In this document: positions 44,886-54,218 of the stretch, in pieces
Layout of the letters: each line of letters starts with the position of its first letter
Position numbering within the stretch: position 1 is the first letter of the stretch
NCBI GenBank assembly: GCA_030444405.1
Contig: JARFPM010000002.1
Location: 19,446-83,445 of the forward strand
Direction of reading: 5' to 3'
Source: Nitrospira sp.
GTDB taxonomy: Bacteria > Nitrospirota > Nitrospiria > Nitrospirales > Nitrospiraceae
Length of the DNA: 64,000 nt
Translations under genes and position numbers: made by a program
The notes under the pieces: generated by a model
What the model saw: only the letters and a program-made list of their open reading frames with translations
Database searches by the model: none
What the model was told of the DNA's origin: nothing

Positions 44886-45007
44886 GATGATCAAAACGGC
44901 TGTCCAGCGAGGCCGCAGCGAGTAAAGAGGTGAAGCGTACGCTTTGGTACGTCGAGCCTCTGCGCAATGCGAGAGCGATGCTGGCTGACGTTTTCAGCAT
45001 CTTGCTA
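44886..45007. repeat. Dispersed intergenic repeat, copy 2
   Basis: Second copy of the element at 3938-4060, same orientation. GATGATCAAAACGGC at its left end corresponds to GATATTCAAAATGG of copy 1; both share CAGC(A/G)AGGCCGCAG and TTGGTACGTCGAG. The middle can fold, with AGAGG against CCTCT and GCGTAC against GTACGT. It ends exactly on the stop codon of trxA (45005-45007), so it may supply the 3' end of that mRNA. Confidence 0.65.
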
Positions 45008-45382
45008 GGCGGTTCCGGCATGCTGCGCGAGCAACGAGTCGATCACTTCTTTGAACTGGCGTTTTGGTCTAGCACCCACCAGCTTCTCGACCGGCTGGCC
45101 GTTCTTAAAGAAAAGAATGGTGGGGATACTCATGACCTGGTAACGACCCGCGACCTCGGGATTTTCGTCGGTGTTCAGTTTTCGAACCTTCAGCTTCCCG
45201 GCATATTCTTTTGCCAGCTCGTCGACGATGGGAGCCACCATTTGGCAAGGGCCGCACCATACAGCCCAAAAATCCACCATGACCAGTTCGGAGGCCTTCA
45301 TGACTTCGGCATCCCAAGTGGAATCTTCAACTTTCAAGGCGTCACCAGCCACGTCTGCGCCCTCCTTCAGGGTTGAGATCAT
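45005..45382 (-). CDS. trxA: Thioredoxin
   Basis: 125 residues from the ATG at 45382; a longer frame to 45436 is open, but its first 18 residues are unlike thioredoxin. The active site WCGPC has Cys43 and Cys46, with the cis-Pro in SIPTILFF and the usual GAR-PK-FKEVID C-terminus. Reduces disulfides in cytosolic proteins and could serve the Bcp peroxiredoxin at 28.8 kb. Last gene of the accD-folC-lptD-trxA run. Confidence 0.93.
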   Translation of the reverse strand: MISTLKEGADVAGDALKVEDSTWDAEVMKASELVMVDFWAVWCGPCQMVAPIVDELAKEYAGKLKVRKLNTDENPEVAGRYQVMSIPTILFFKNGQPVEKLVGARPKRQFKEVIDSLLAQHAGTA

Positions 45383-45439
45383 TGATGCGTGATTGCCAGG
45401 GCATCGTACCCCACCACTGTTTTTAGTGTCAAACACAGA

Positions 45440-47893
45440 TCACCGTCCGGTTTGAACACCGGGCGGCACATCACCTGTCTCGGAAGTCTGCGGAGGAAGA
45501 CCATAGGGCCCTCCCCGCGTCGCCCAAGGCAGACCACGTTCACCCCATAGGAGCGGACTCAAGAGAGTCCGCATGACGACAGTTCCGGCAGCTTCGGTCC
45601 ATCCTGCCCCAGTGAGATTCAACATAAAGCTGTACTGCTCCCGATCGGGGAATTTCAAGTAGTACAGTCCCAGCGACCAGCACTTGCACGGATTCTGATA
45701 GAGCGCTACCAGGTCCAACTCAGGAATTGTTCCGTTCTGCACGTCATAGTAGGCCTTGGCCCCGAACGTCCATCCCCAAGGGGTGCGGAATGCGCCGCCC
45801 ATCGTTAAAAACAGAATCTCCGGCGTCGGCGCAAACACTCTGTTGAACGAGATGGGATTCCAAATATCGCCTCGCACTGGCCGATAGCCTTCTCGCGTGT
45901 AACGCTGGCCCACTTCGAAATACCAATTGGTTCCCTCCTGAAAACGAAGGTCCGTGTTGAATTGACTCACCCCTGGTTGATAGGGGTCGAAGAATGCGTC
46001 GACCGTCAGATACCGGTTGATCGGCGGCCGGAGAGCCCACGCCTGCGCCGCACGTCCGACTACCGGGGTATCCAACCACGCTGGCGATAGTAATGTCGGT
46101 AGGTTGTCGCCGATCACGGCCCGCATCCAGATATCAGAAAACCTCTTCCCTTGAATGGGCACAGTAGCCGGCTGGATCGGCTGAGTAACTGTCCCCAGAA
46201 GAGGAGGGGCTCTAAAATTCACGGCCGTTGTCTGCACATCGCTGACATGATAACTTTGGGCCACCGTCAGATCGAGCCAGTTGAAGGCATTCCGCTTGCC
46301 TGATTCCAACACGCGGCTACGCAGCATATAGGTCAGCAGATTCTTCCCGGGCAGGTCATCGACTTGGTCGATTTGAGGCAACTGGGATTGATCGGTCGAC
46401 GGCACGTACTCGTAGGTGATCGAGGGTTCGACTGTATGCAAAAGACCACCACCATCAGCAAGGGCGAATCGGCGTGTCAACTTCGACGTTGCATCCAGCC
46501 CCAACCAAAAGGTCTCTCGATGCTGTCTCTCTGCTGATTGCGCTCCATGACTGTAAAACACCTCGCGGAACTTCCCTTGCGGACGGATTCCAATCACATG
46601 CCCGAGATGAATCAGGTCCGTCGCAATACCAGGAACCATATCGATCCGATTCAGCGTAAATCCTTGATCTCGATACCAATTGACATAGTTCCCTTCCATG
46701 CCCAACAAGACAGGCGAATTGAACAGCGAGACGTAGGGAAGGTTATAGCCGGCCTCCGGAAGCCGTTGGAATGTATCGCTTCCTCCGTCTTGTAAAGGCT
46801 GCAGATAGAGGCCCAAGAGATAGAGATTGCCGTAAGCCAACCGCTGGGTCGCCAGAAGGTTTGATTCGGTGCTCGGCAAGGCTCGGAGCGCTCCCGAATT
46901 GCTCAACTGCTGATAAAGGTTTGGTGAGCTGACCAAATTAGCATTGGCCCTAAGCAGTAGCGTATCGGTGATGTATTGTGTATGGCTTCCGGTGAACGTC
47001 GCACGTGCCCCTTCGGCATCTTCGGTCGTACCGGAGTCATTGGGATTTTGTGTCTGCTGCAGATAGCTCACAGACCACTTTCCACGAGATCGCCGGTCCA
47101 AGACATACCGATATTCAAAATCAGACCCGAACCCTAAGTTGCTGTAGTAGAACGGGGAGATCGTTAAGTCCTGACTCGGATTAATGGCCCAGAAAAAGCC
47201 TTCCCGGACGTGGGCTCCGAAGCGACTGTCCCACCCGGCCGTCGGAATAAGAAATCCGGTCTTACGTCTGGTGAGCGGATAAGACAAGCTGGGAAATGGA
47301 ATCGTCGGCACATCGAAGAGGCACAACCATCCACTCTTAAAGGCCAACGTGTCCCCGATGGTCATATCCACGTCCTTGAAACGAAAGCGCCAGGCGGGCA
47401 CCTCTCCCTCCTGCGCATCACAGTTCGTGAAACTGCCGTCTTTCACCCTGTAGTGGTATTCCGAAGACCTCTGCATGAGGCGGCCGGATATTGATGAGTT
47501 TGTCGTCGGAACGTAGAGCCGGCCATGTGTCACAACGCCGGCCTCAGTGTTGACATTGAGCTCCATCCGCTCAGCCGTCACATCAGCCTGCGGGTCTGTC
47601 AAATGGACATGGCCGACGGCAGTGAGAATCCCGGGCAAGGCTTGAATGGTGGCGTGGTCCGTCGTCAGCCTAATCGCCCCCTGCTGAATCACGACCGATC
47701 CGTTCGCTTCGTAGACCTCCTGATCTTGTCGATAGTCGATACGCTCTGCCGTGATATCGAGGGGAGCGGATCCAGCGGGCGACGCTCCGGCACCCACTCG
47801 GTTGTCTGCTGCTGATCCAGGAAAGGGAACGAGAGAAAGAACGGCGACGACGAAAAAGAGCCGCCAGCGGACCCACACGAGAGGACCCGCCAT
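45440..47893 (-). CDS. lptD: LPS-assembly outer membrane protein LptD
   Basis: About 817 residues from Met12 of the open frame (47893), which puts the start within the folC stop region. Signal sequence (WRLFFVVAVLSLVPFPGSA), an OstA/LptA-type periplasmic domain (PLDITAERIDYRQDQEVYEANG to about residue 170), and then the large beta barrel, which ends with a strand-rich C-terminus (YYLKFPDREQYSFMLNL). LptD inserts LPS in the outer membrane with LptE; so this organism has an LPS-type outer membrane. Some Cys pairs of the classic E. coli arrangement are absent (CDAQEG and NPCKCW present). Confidence 0.88.
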   Translation of the reverse strand: MAGPLVWVRWRLFFVVAVLSLVPFPGSAADNRVGAGASPAGSAPLDITAERIDYRQDQEVYEANGSVVIQQGAIRLTTDHATIQALPGILTAVGHVHLTDPQADVTAERMELNVNTEAGVVTHGRLYVPTTNSSISGRLMQRSSEYHYRVKDGSFTNCDAQEGEVPAWRFRFKDVDMTIGDTLAFKSGWLCLFDVPTIPFPSLSYPLTRRKTGFLIPTAGWDSRFGAHVREGFFWAINPSQDLTISPFYYSNLGFGSDFEYRYVLDRRSRGKWSVSYLQQTQNPNDSGTTEDAEGARATFTGSHTQYITDTLLLRANANLVSSPNLYQQLSNSGALRALPSTESNLLATQRLAYGNLYLLGLYLQPLQDGGSDTFQRLPEAGYNLPYVSLFNSPVLLGMEGNYVNWYRDQGFTLNRIDMVPGIATDLIHLGHVIGIRPQGKFREVFYSHGAQSAERQHRETFWLGLDATSKLTRRFALADGGGLLHTVEPSITYEYVPSTDQSQLPQIDQVDDLPGKNLLTYMLRSRVLESGKRNAFNWLDLTVAQSYHVSDVQTTAVNFRAPPLLGTVTQPIQPATVPIQGKRFSDIWMRAVIGDNLPTLLSPAWLDTPVVGRAAQAWALRPPINRYLTVDAFFDPYQPGVSQFNTDLRFQEGTNWYFEVGQRYTREGYRPVRGDIWNPISFNRVFAPTPEILFLTMGGAFRTPWGWTFGAKAYYDVQNGTIPELDLVALYQNPCKCWSLGLYYLKFPDREQYSFMLNLTGAGWTEAAGTVVMRTLLSPLLWGERGLPWATRGGPYGLPPQTSETGDVPPGVQTGR

Positions 47894-47894
47894 G

Positions 47895-49193
47895 CTAACC
47901 ACGCATCGGTGACAGCCCACAGCCACGCACTGCCGCTTTGATATCCCCTAATAGCATCAACGATCCGGCAATACAGATGAGATCGTGAGGCATGGCTCGG
48001 CTTCTGGCGGCTGTCAACGCGTCCATGGGAAGAACAGCTTCCAGCACCGGCCCATGCCATCCGTGGAGAGTTGTACGGAGTTCTTGGATCGTAGCAGACC
48101 GTGCAAGAGTCGCCTGCGTCAGCACGATTTCCGACACACACGGTAACAGTGGAGCGATAAATCCACATCTATCTTTATCCCGCATCATGCCCCATATGAG
48201 GATAATCCGGGATGTAGGGTGACTACGTGAAAAGTCCTTGAGATACCCCGCGAGCGCATGCGCGGCGGCAGGATTGTGGGCGCCGTCAAGCACCACCTTG
48301 GGATCCTCGTCGATCGACTCCAAACGACCTTCCCATGAGACCATACGCAGGCCATCACGAACGGCTACCTCATTCGTCTCGATTCCGGCTCGACCCGCGG
48401 CTTCAAGGAGTGCCAACGCACAAGCGGCATTGTCCCACTGGTGACGCCCTGCCAGGCCGCAGGTCAGATCCTCAAACACGCGAGTGACTCCCCGATACGT
48501 AAGTCGCTCGAGACAATTTCCATCAATCGCAAAGTCCCGGCCAAGCTGCCACAGGGGGGCTGACCGATCCCGTGCAATCCGGCGTAGAACCTCTTCGGCT
48601 TCCAGCCCCATCCGCCCGATTATGACCGGCACAAAGGGCTTGATGATTCCCCCTTTTTCAAAGGCGATCGCCTCCTCCGTTCGCCCCAAATACTCCTGAT
48701 GATCTAAGCCGATCGTCGTGATCGCGCTGGCCAGTGGCTGCTCCACAACGTTGGTTGCGTCGAACCGTCCGCCCAACCCGACTTCCACTACCGCGACGTC
48801 GACTTGCGATTCCACGAAATAGAGGAAGGCCAGTGCCGTCGTCATCTCAAAAAACGTTGGTTCCAGGTTATCTTGTAGCGCAGCCCGCAGGCGCGCGATC
48901 AACTCCTCGACCTGACGTTCCGCAATCATGCACCCGTTGACTCGAATCCGTTCCCGGAATTCGACGAGGTGGGGAGACGTATACAGCCCAACGCGCCGGC
49001 CTGATTGCTGAAGGACCGCCGCCACCATCGCCGCGGTCGAACCCTTGCCGTTGGTTCCACCGATATGAAACACGCGAAGTGAGCGATGCGGGTTGCCGAC
49101 CCTGTGCAACAGAATCTGCATGGTCTCCAGGCCCAGCTTGATGCCGTGCTTCTGAAGCGCGTAGAGGTATTCAATGACGCAGGAGTAGCTCAT
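47895..49193 (-). CDS. folC: Bifunctional dihydrofolate synthase / folylpolyglutamate synthase
   Basis: 432 residues from MSYSCVIEYLYALQ. The Mur-ligase-type P-loop HIGGTNGKGSTAAMVAAVL is near residue 45, followed by SPHLVEFRERI and GLGGRFDATNVV, HQEYLG and GIIKPFVPVI; C-terminal domain DGAHNPAAAHAL. Adds glutamate to dihydropteroate and to folates. 26 bp after accD and overlapping or abutting lptD, it is part of one transcription unit. Confidence 0.94.
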   Translation of the reverse strand: MSYSCVIEYLYALQKHGIKLGLETMQILLHRVGNPHRSLRVFHIGGTNGKGSTAAMVAAVLQQSGRRVGLYTSPHLVEFRERIRVNGCMIAERQVEELIARLRAALQDNLEPTFFEMTTALAFLYFVESQVDVAVVEVGLGGRFDATNVVEQPLASAITTIGLDHQEYLGRTEEAIAFEKGGIIKPFVPVIIGRMGLEAEEVLRRIARDRSAPLWQLGRDFAIDGNCLERLTYRGVTRVFEDLTCGLAGRHQWDNAACALALLEAAGRAGIETNEVAVRDGLRMVSWEGRLESIDEDPKVVLDGAHNPAAAHALAGYLKDFSRSHPTSRIILIWGMMRDKDRCGFIAPLLPCVSEIVLTQATLARSATIQELRTTLHGWHGPVLEAVLPMDALTAARSRAMPHDLICIAGSLMLLGDIKAAVRGCGLSPMRG

Positions 49194-49218
49194 CAACAAG
49201 CCGGCAGGACGCCGAGGA

Positions 49219-50055
49219 CTAAAAATGATTCACGAGGGTGCCGACCGTCTCCTTGAGACGCTTGCGCTCGACGATCATATCGATCATGCCGTGTTCGAGA
49301 AGAAATTCGGCCCGTTGGAACTGATCCGGCAACTGTTGCTTGATGGTTTGTTCAATCACACGAGGTCCGGCAAACCCGATCAACGCTTTCGGCTCGGCAA
49401 TGATGACATCTCCCAACATCGCCACACTCGCCGTGACACCGCCGAATGTGGGATCGGAGAGGATCGAGATGAACGGCAGTCTGGCCTCACCCAGCTTCGC
49501 GACCGCGGTCGAGGTCTTAGCCATCTGCATCAACGAGAGAATGCCTTCCTGCATCCGCGCGCCTCCGGAAGCGGTGACCAGAATGACCGGCAGCTTCAGT
49601 TCCAACGCCCGATCGATCGCGCGGCAGAGTTTTTCCCCGACCACAGACCCCATACTACCGCCCATAAAGCTGAAATCGAACACACAGAGCACCACACGCC
49701 GCCCGTTGACCAGACCTTCGCCGATGACGAGGGCATCCTTCCGACCCGTCTTTTCTTGATGGGCCTTCACTCGATCTCGATAGGACTTGGTATCTTGAAA
49801 GCTCAAGGGATCTTGGGCTTCCAGCTCAGCATCCCACTCTTTAAAGGTTCCGAGGTCGATCAATAACCCGATTCGCTCGGTGACCGAGATCGGGAAGTGA
49901 TACTCGCACTTCGGGCACACCTTGTTGTTCCGGTCGACTTCCTTTCGATAGACGATCTCCCGACAATGGTTGCACTTGAGCCACATCCCCTCGCTGCCTT
50001 TGGAGCGCGGCGGCGGGACGGATTCTGCGGGTTTGTCCTTTTTGAACCAGGCCAT
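49219..50055 (-). CDS. accD: Acetyl-CoA carboxylase carboxyltransferase subunit beta
   Basis: 278 residues. N-terminal zinc ribbon with four Cys (CNHC and CPKC, about residues 28-50), then the crotonase-like carboxyltransferase domain: GRRVVLCVFDFSFMGGSMGS, ILVTASGGARMQEGILSLMQMAKT and DPTFGGVTASVAMLGD. Partners with AccA to make malonyl-CoA for fatty acid synthesis. accA, accB and accC are not in the window. The accD-folC order is common in many bacteria. Confidence 0.95.
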   Translation of the reverse strand: MAWFKKDKPAESVPPPRSKGSEGMWLKCNHCREIVYRKEVDRNNKVCPKCEYHFPISVTERIGLLIDLGTFKEWDAELEAQDPLSFQDTKSYRDRVKAHQEKTGRKDALVIGEGLVNGRRVVLCVFDFSFMGGSMGSVVGEKLCRAIDRALELKLPVILVTASGGARMQEGILSLMQMAKTSTAVAKLGEARLPFISILSDPTFGGVTASVAMLGDVIIAEPKALIGFAGPRVIEQTIKQQLPDQFQRAEFLLEHGMIDMIVERKRLKETVGTLVNHF

Positions 50056-50145
50056 CGCGCTCTCCTATCGGATCTTACGCTCCGGTGTTAGAAGCAGTGC
50101 CGAGCTTAGGGTATGCATATCGATATCAACAGAGGAAGATTTGTC

Positions 50146-50856
50146 TCATTTGCCCGCAGCCGACAACACCAACTTCACCAACATCCATATTCCCACTGAG
50201 AAGCTGGCGATGCTGGTGAGACCTTGTACTGCCCCAAAAAGACGTTGACTGATCGAACGAGAATAGATGACCGGCACACTGATCGTCATCCCGATGACCA
50301 TCATGCCGATGATCGAACCGAGACCGAAGACGAGAATGGACAGAAGTCCGGTTCCCTTCTCCTTCGTCGTTGAAAGAATCATCAGCATCAATGCCGCTGA
50401 TCCGGCTAATCCGTGCATCATGCCGATACAAAGTGGGCGAATCGACTCAGCCATCCAATGCCGATGGCCATGATCGTCTTGTCGTTGATGACTGTGGAAG
50501 TGGACATGCGGGGCTCCATCATGGCTGTGGCTATGCACATGCCACCGCTCACGGTATAATTTCAGCGCCAGGGAAGCGCCCAGGACAATCAGAAGAATCC
50601 CTACGCCCGACTCCGCAATAAGTTCAAGTTCATCAGGGATATGAAGACCAGAGATGAGGACAACGGATCCGACGAACAAGAGAGTGAGTGTGTGCCCGAT
50701 ACCCCAGGAAAGACCGACGGCACCAGACGCGAGAAGCGACGGCCGTTCGGCCAGCACCGTCGACACCGCTGCCAGATGGTCGGTATCCAGGGCATGCCGT
50801 AATCCCAGCAGAAAACCCACCCCGAGCAGCGACAAAAATTGGGAATCCGGAAGCAT
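50146..50856 (-). CDS. NiCoT/RcnA-type nickel-cobalt transporter
   Basis: 236 residues, about six membrane segments. The signature GLRHALDTDHLAA (NiCoT: RHAxDADH) is in the first segment, and a His-rich loop follows after the third (HVHSHSHDGAPHVHFHSHQ). MHGLAGSAALMLMIL is the second conserved helix. Whether it takes up or exports nickel/cobalt cannot be told, though the His-rich cytosolic or periplasmic loop recalls RcnA or HupE/UreJ relatives. It lies between the moa genes and accD, 90 bp from the latter. Confidence 0.8.
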   Translation of the reverse strand: MLPDSQFLSLLGVGFLLGLRHALDTDHLAAVSTVLAERPSLLASGAVGLSWGIGHTLTLLFVGSVVLISGLHIPDELELIAESGVGILLIVLGASLALKLYRERWHVHSHSHDGAPHVHFHSHQRQDDHGHRHWMAESIRPLCIGMMHGLAGSAALMLMILSTTKEKGTGLLSILVFGLGSIIGMMVIGMTISVPVIYSRSISQRLFGAVQGLTSIASFSVGIWMLVKLVLSAAGK

Positions 50857-50959
50857 GTTCTAGGTAATCCACCCCATGGACGACCCTCTGTTGAATAATC
50901 GGAGGAAACAGAACCACTGATGGTAGGCAAACATTGTAGCAGATCTGTCTAAGAGAATC

Positions 50960-52024
50960 TCATCCTCCACGTGCATGCATCTCTAAATGTGGATCTTCCC
51001 GGAGACGATCGATCTCGATCAACCCCCTGTCTCGAAGCCCCACTCGCTCCAACGCTTTACGCTGCTCAGCTCCACGGTCACGGCGCGCAGCCCATCCCGA
51101 TCGAATGATTTCCCGCATGCGCTCCGGGCGCTCGTTCATGCGAAGAGGCTTGCGGAGGTCAACTCCCGACCCCGCGTACAAGCATAGATACCACAACCCG
51201 TCGGCCGTGACACGACTGCGGTCGCACTGCGCACAAAACGGTGTCGTCGTTGACGGAATAATCCCAAAGATCGTGCCGTCCGGCAAGCAAAATCGTTGGG
51301 CGGGAGCCGCCCCCCGGTCTGGAAGCGCTGTGATTCGACCGTACCGTCGGGCGAGGGCATCAAGGATCATGTCCTGGGAAAGGACTTTGTCCATCTGCCA
51401 TTCGTTCGCTCCACCAACGTCCATGTATTCGATGAACCGAACCTCGGCGTGATAGTGTCTCGCAAACTCGATCAAGGGGCTCAATTCATCCTCATTGAAC
51501 TCGCGAATTGCAACGGTATCGAGTTTCAAATTGGTAAAGCCCGTCTTGCCGACTGATTCAATCCCTTCCTGAACTCGTGCAAACTCATCCCGCCCGGTCA
51601 GTTGACGGAACCGTTCGGGCCGAAGTGTGTCAAGACTGACCGTCACCCGGTCGAGCCCTGCCTCGTAGAGTTCCTGCGCACATTCAGACAAGAGCACGCC
51701 GTTCGTCGTCAACGCCACTTCCGTGATCCGCCGATCTTGCCGCAGCAATCGCACCAATCGAGCCAGGTCTCGACGCAACAGCGGCTCGCCACCCGTCAGC
51801 CGAACCTTGTCCACACCCAAGTCGGCAAAATAGCCTACCAGTGTCGCCATCTCTTCGAATGTAAGAATATCCTCGCGTGGCAACCAGACATACTCTGGCT
51901 CCGGCATGCAGTAGTTGCAGCGGAGATTACAGCGGTCAGTCACTGAGAGACGCAAGCTCTTCAACGGTCGCGCGTATATGTCCTGTACCGCCACAGGCGC
52001 CATACTTTCTGTCAGTTCATCCAT
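50960..52024 (-). CDS. moaA: GTP 3',8-cyclase
   Basis: First enzyme of molybdenum cofactor synthesis. 354 residues from the ATG at 52024; a TTG at 52060 is also in frame. Radical SAM motif CNLRCNYC near residue 30, LTGGEPLLRRDL, and C-terminal cluster CAQCDRSRVTADGLWYLC. The usual C-terminal GG end is replaced by a longer Arg/Glu-rich tail ending HARGG, so the catalytic Gly-Gly may be conserved at the very end. Downstream of moaD-moaE by 136 bp. Confidence 0.92.
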   Translation of the reverse strand: MDELTESMAPVAVQDIYARPLKSLRLSVTDRCNLRCNYCMPEPEYVWLPREDILTFEEMATLVGYFADLGVDKVRLTGGEPLLRRDLARLVRLLRQDRRITEVALTTNGVLLSECAQELYEAGLDRVTVSLDTLRPERFRQLTGRDEFARVQEGIESVGKTGFTNLKLDTVAIREFNEDELSPLIEFARHYHAEVRFIEYMDVGGANEWQMDKVLSQDMILDALARRYGRITALPDRGAAPAQRFCLPDGTIFGIIPSTTTPFCAQCDRSRVTADGLWYLCLYAGSGVDLRKPLRMNERPERMREIIRSGWAARRDRGAEQRKALERVGLRDRGLIEIDRLREDPHLEMHARGG

Positions 52025-52160
52025 GGCTTGCAGCCGACTCTTGTTTCGACCTTTCAACACTCAACGTCGAATGTGCACCGCACAAGAAACATGAACCGCT
52101 CCCATGAGGTATCGAAACGTAAACGCATAACGCATGGCAAGTTCTCGTACGGTTCACGAA

Positions 52161-52856
52161 TTAGGGATGCTCTTCTACCCAGACCTCCCCTTCCGGGGTA
52201 TGTTCCAACTTCCAGATCGGCGTGATTTGCTTGAGCTCATCGATCGCCCATTTGCAGGCGCGGAACGCGTCGGCACGGTGCTCGGCCCCGGCGATGATCA
52301 AGACAATGTTTTCACCGATCGCGATTTCTCCATACCGGTGGATGATGAGCAACTCGAGAATATCGAAGTCTTTCAGCGCCCGCTCACGAATCTCACACAG
52401 CTTCTTCTGTGCCATTCCTTCGTAGTGTTCGAAGGTAATCCCATCGACATCCCGCCCACGGGACCAATCGCGCGCGATCCCGAGGAACGTCGCAATCCCA
52501 CCAATCCGCTTCGATCTGCTTCGCACCCGATCGAGCTCCTGGTCAATCGAGAAATTCTCCCGCTGCACACGGAGGAACTGACTCTCGTCTATCGGTTCCT
52601 GACCTGATCCTCCGGCGAACGGGGGCAACAGCGCGATCTCGTCGCCGTCATTGATGATCGTCTCTTCGTGCGCAACTTCCTGATTCACGGACACAAGGAC
52701 CTTCTTCTTCTGAATCAGTTCGCCGATCGCGGGATAGCGAGCCTCGATGAGCCCAACCAGATCCTTGACATACCGGCCATCAGGCACACTGACCGACAGA
52801 GAGCTCTGATTCCCCGCCAGCATTTTCGTCATGCCGAACAATCGCACTATAATCAT
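52161..52856 (-). CDS. MoaD-MoaE fusion of molybdopterin synthase
   Basis: 231 residues: MoaD-like ubiquitin fold 1-83 (MIIVRLFGMTKMLAG ... LLPPFAGG), then a short linker (SGQEPIDESQF) and MoaE 94-231 (GGIATFLGIARDWSRG, HYEGMAQKKL, IHRYGEIAIGE, GAEHRADAF and the catalytic KQITPIWK). MoaD must have a free C-terminal Gly-Gly to accept sulfur. Here G82-G83 is internal, next to Ser84, so the chain must be cut or work differently. Mycobacterial MoaX is a known fusion of this type that is cleaved at the same kind of site. Confidence 0.88.
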   Translation of the reverse strand: MIIVRLFGMTKMLAGNQSSLSVSVPDGRYVKDLVGLIEARYPAIGELIQKKKVLVSVNQEVAHEETIINDGDEIALLPPFAGGSGQEPIDESQFLRVQRENFSIDQELDRVRSRSKRIGGIATFLGIARDWSRGRDVDGITFEHYEGMAQKKLCEIRERALKDFDILELLIIHRYGEIAIGENIVLIIAGAEHRADAFRACKWAIDELKQITPIWKLEHTPEGEVWVEEHP

Positions 52857-52874
52857 CTTGCCCCGACCCTAGCT

Positions 52875-53369
52875 TCAACCATTCCTGGTATAGACCCCGG
52901 ACTTCCCACCTGATTTCGACACAAGACAGACCTCGCTGAAACTCATCCCTCGATCCACCGACTTGCACATATCATAGATGGTCAACGCCGCCACCGTGAC
53001 CGCCGTCATCGCTTCCATTTCGACTCCGGTCGGTCCCGTCGTCTTGGCCGTTGCTGTAATCGTGATCGAACAGCGGCCTTTGGGATTGAGCAGAGGTTCT
53101 TCTTTGAAGGAGATATCGACGCTAGTGAGAAAAATCGGGTGGCACATGGGAATGAGGTCCGGTGTCTTCTTCGCGCCCATCACACCGGCGACCTGTGCGA
53201 CCGCCAACACATCGCCCTTGGCAATCTTCTGGCTCTGAATTTTTTCCAACGTTTCCGGCTGCATGAAGACTGTGGCCTGTGCCGAAGCCGCCCTCTCAGT
53301 CGTGGCCTTGGAAGACACATCGACCATCCGGGCGCGACCGGCCTCGTTAAAGTGGGTGAAGTCAGCCAT
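52875..53369 (-). CDS. moaC: Cyclic pyranopterin monophosphate synthase
   Basis: 164 residues, second enzyme of molybdenum cofactor synthesis, which converts the MoaA product to cPMP. Typical motifs: [82 protein letters not shown] and the C-terminal GGKSG. First of the moaC-moaDE-moaA group, all leftward, 18 bp from moaD-moaE. Its presence implies molybdoenzymes such as nitrate/nitrite oxidoreductase elsewhere in the genome. Confidence 0.95.
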   Translation of the reverse strand: MADFTHFNEAGRARMVDVSSKATTERAASAQATVFMQPETLEKIQSQKIAKGDVLAVAQVAGVMGAKKTPDLIPMCHPIFLTSVDISFKEEPLLNPKGRCSITITATAKTTGPTGVEMEAMTAVTVAALTIYDMCKSVDRGMSFSEVCLVSKSGGKSGVYTRNG

Positions 53370-53556
53370 TTTTCCCGTTGAATCAGTATGTTGCGACCAA
53401 TGTGTGTAGGCGGATTATAGGTGCCGCCAGAAATGAAGGTCAAGCCGATGGCAGACGGCAGTCTGTTGCCGAATACTGTCGTGTAGTGGGCGGCCCACAC
53501 GGCAGATACGCGACAGATACTTGCAGGGGAGGGTCGGGCCTGTTACCTCGTAGCAC

Positions 53557-53778
53557 ATGAAGGCATCCACCATGACAATCCGCCTCGACGCCAAGATTCA
53601 GCGGGAGTTTGATCGCCTCAGCCGTCGGCTAGGACATAGCCGCAGCGACATCGTTCGCGATGCGGTGCGACGACAGGTCGCGCTGTTACGATTTGAGCAG
53701 TCCCGCCGCACATTACTGCCTCTCGCCGAGGCACAGGGTATTCTCACCGACGAGGACGTGTTTCGCATCGTGTCGTGA
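53557..53778 (+). CDS. Ribbon-helix-helix antitoxin
   Basis: 73 residues. The N-terminal MTIRLDAKIQREFDRLSRRLGHSRSDIVRDAV is a CopG/MetJ-type ribbon-helix-helix, and the C-terminal half should wrap the toxin. Start at 53557 or 53572 (Met6). The stop overlaps the PIN gene start by 4 bp (GTGA). Expected to dimerise and repress its own promoter. Confidence 0.8.
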   Translation: MKASTMTIRLDAKIQREFDRLSRRLGHSRSDIVRDAVRRQVALLRFEQSRRTLLPLAEAQGILTDEDVFRIVS

Positions 53779-54173
53779 AGGTCCTTTTCGACACCAACGT
53801 TCTGGTCAGTGCCTACACGACACGCGGCATTTGTGCCAATCTTCTCCGTTACATCCTGGCTGAGCACGAATTTCTCACGGGGGAGGTGAACCTCATGGAG
53901 CTTCGATACGTGTTGCGAGATCGGTTCCGCACATCACCAGCACTGATCGCCACTGTCGAGGCGGAGCTCCGCGACGAACACATTGCTCCAAAACCCATGA
54001 AGCCCTCACCACTGACCATTCGCGATCCCAATGACCGGTGGGTGCTGGCTTCAGCGGTCGATGGCCAAGCCGATCTGCTGGTCACAGGAGACCAAGACCT
54101 CTTAGCGATAGCAGATCGGGCGCCTCTCGCCATCGTCGATCCACGCGGCTGCTGGAATCGTCTCCGCCAATAG
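53775..54173 (+). CDS. PIN-domain toxin
   Basis: 132 residues with a GTG start coupled to the antitoxin. PIN nuclease motifs are complete: D6 in VLFDTNVLVSAY, Glu in VNLMELRYVL, Asp in RDPNDRWVLASA and Asp in LLVTGDQDLL. Belongs to the COG1569-type group of toxins, predicted to cut RNA. With its antitoxin it forms an apparently intact type II module. A hairpin at 54179-54197 follows. Confidence 0.88.
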   Translation: MKVLFDTNVLVSAYTTRGICANLLRYILAEHEFLTGEVNLMELRYVLRDRFRTSPALIATVEAELRDEHIAPKPMKPSPLTIRDPNDRWVLASAVDGQADLLVTGDQDLLAIADRAPLAIVDPRGCWNRLRQ

Positions 54174-54178
54174 CAATG

Positions 54179-54197
54179 CCCTCCAGCAGTTGGAGGG
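54179..54197. terminator. Short hairpin between convergent genes
   Basis: CCCTCCA-GCAGT-TGGAGGG, 7-bp perfect stem, 5-base loop, 5 bp after the PIN stop and 21 bp beyond the stop of the facing gene. No T tract. It can serve as a two-way transcription end. Confidence 0.5.
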
Positions 54198-54218
54198 GAT
54201 GGGCTCGGACCACCACAG

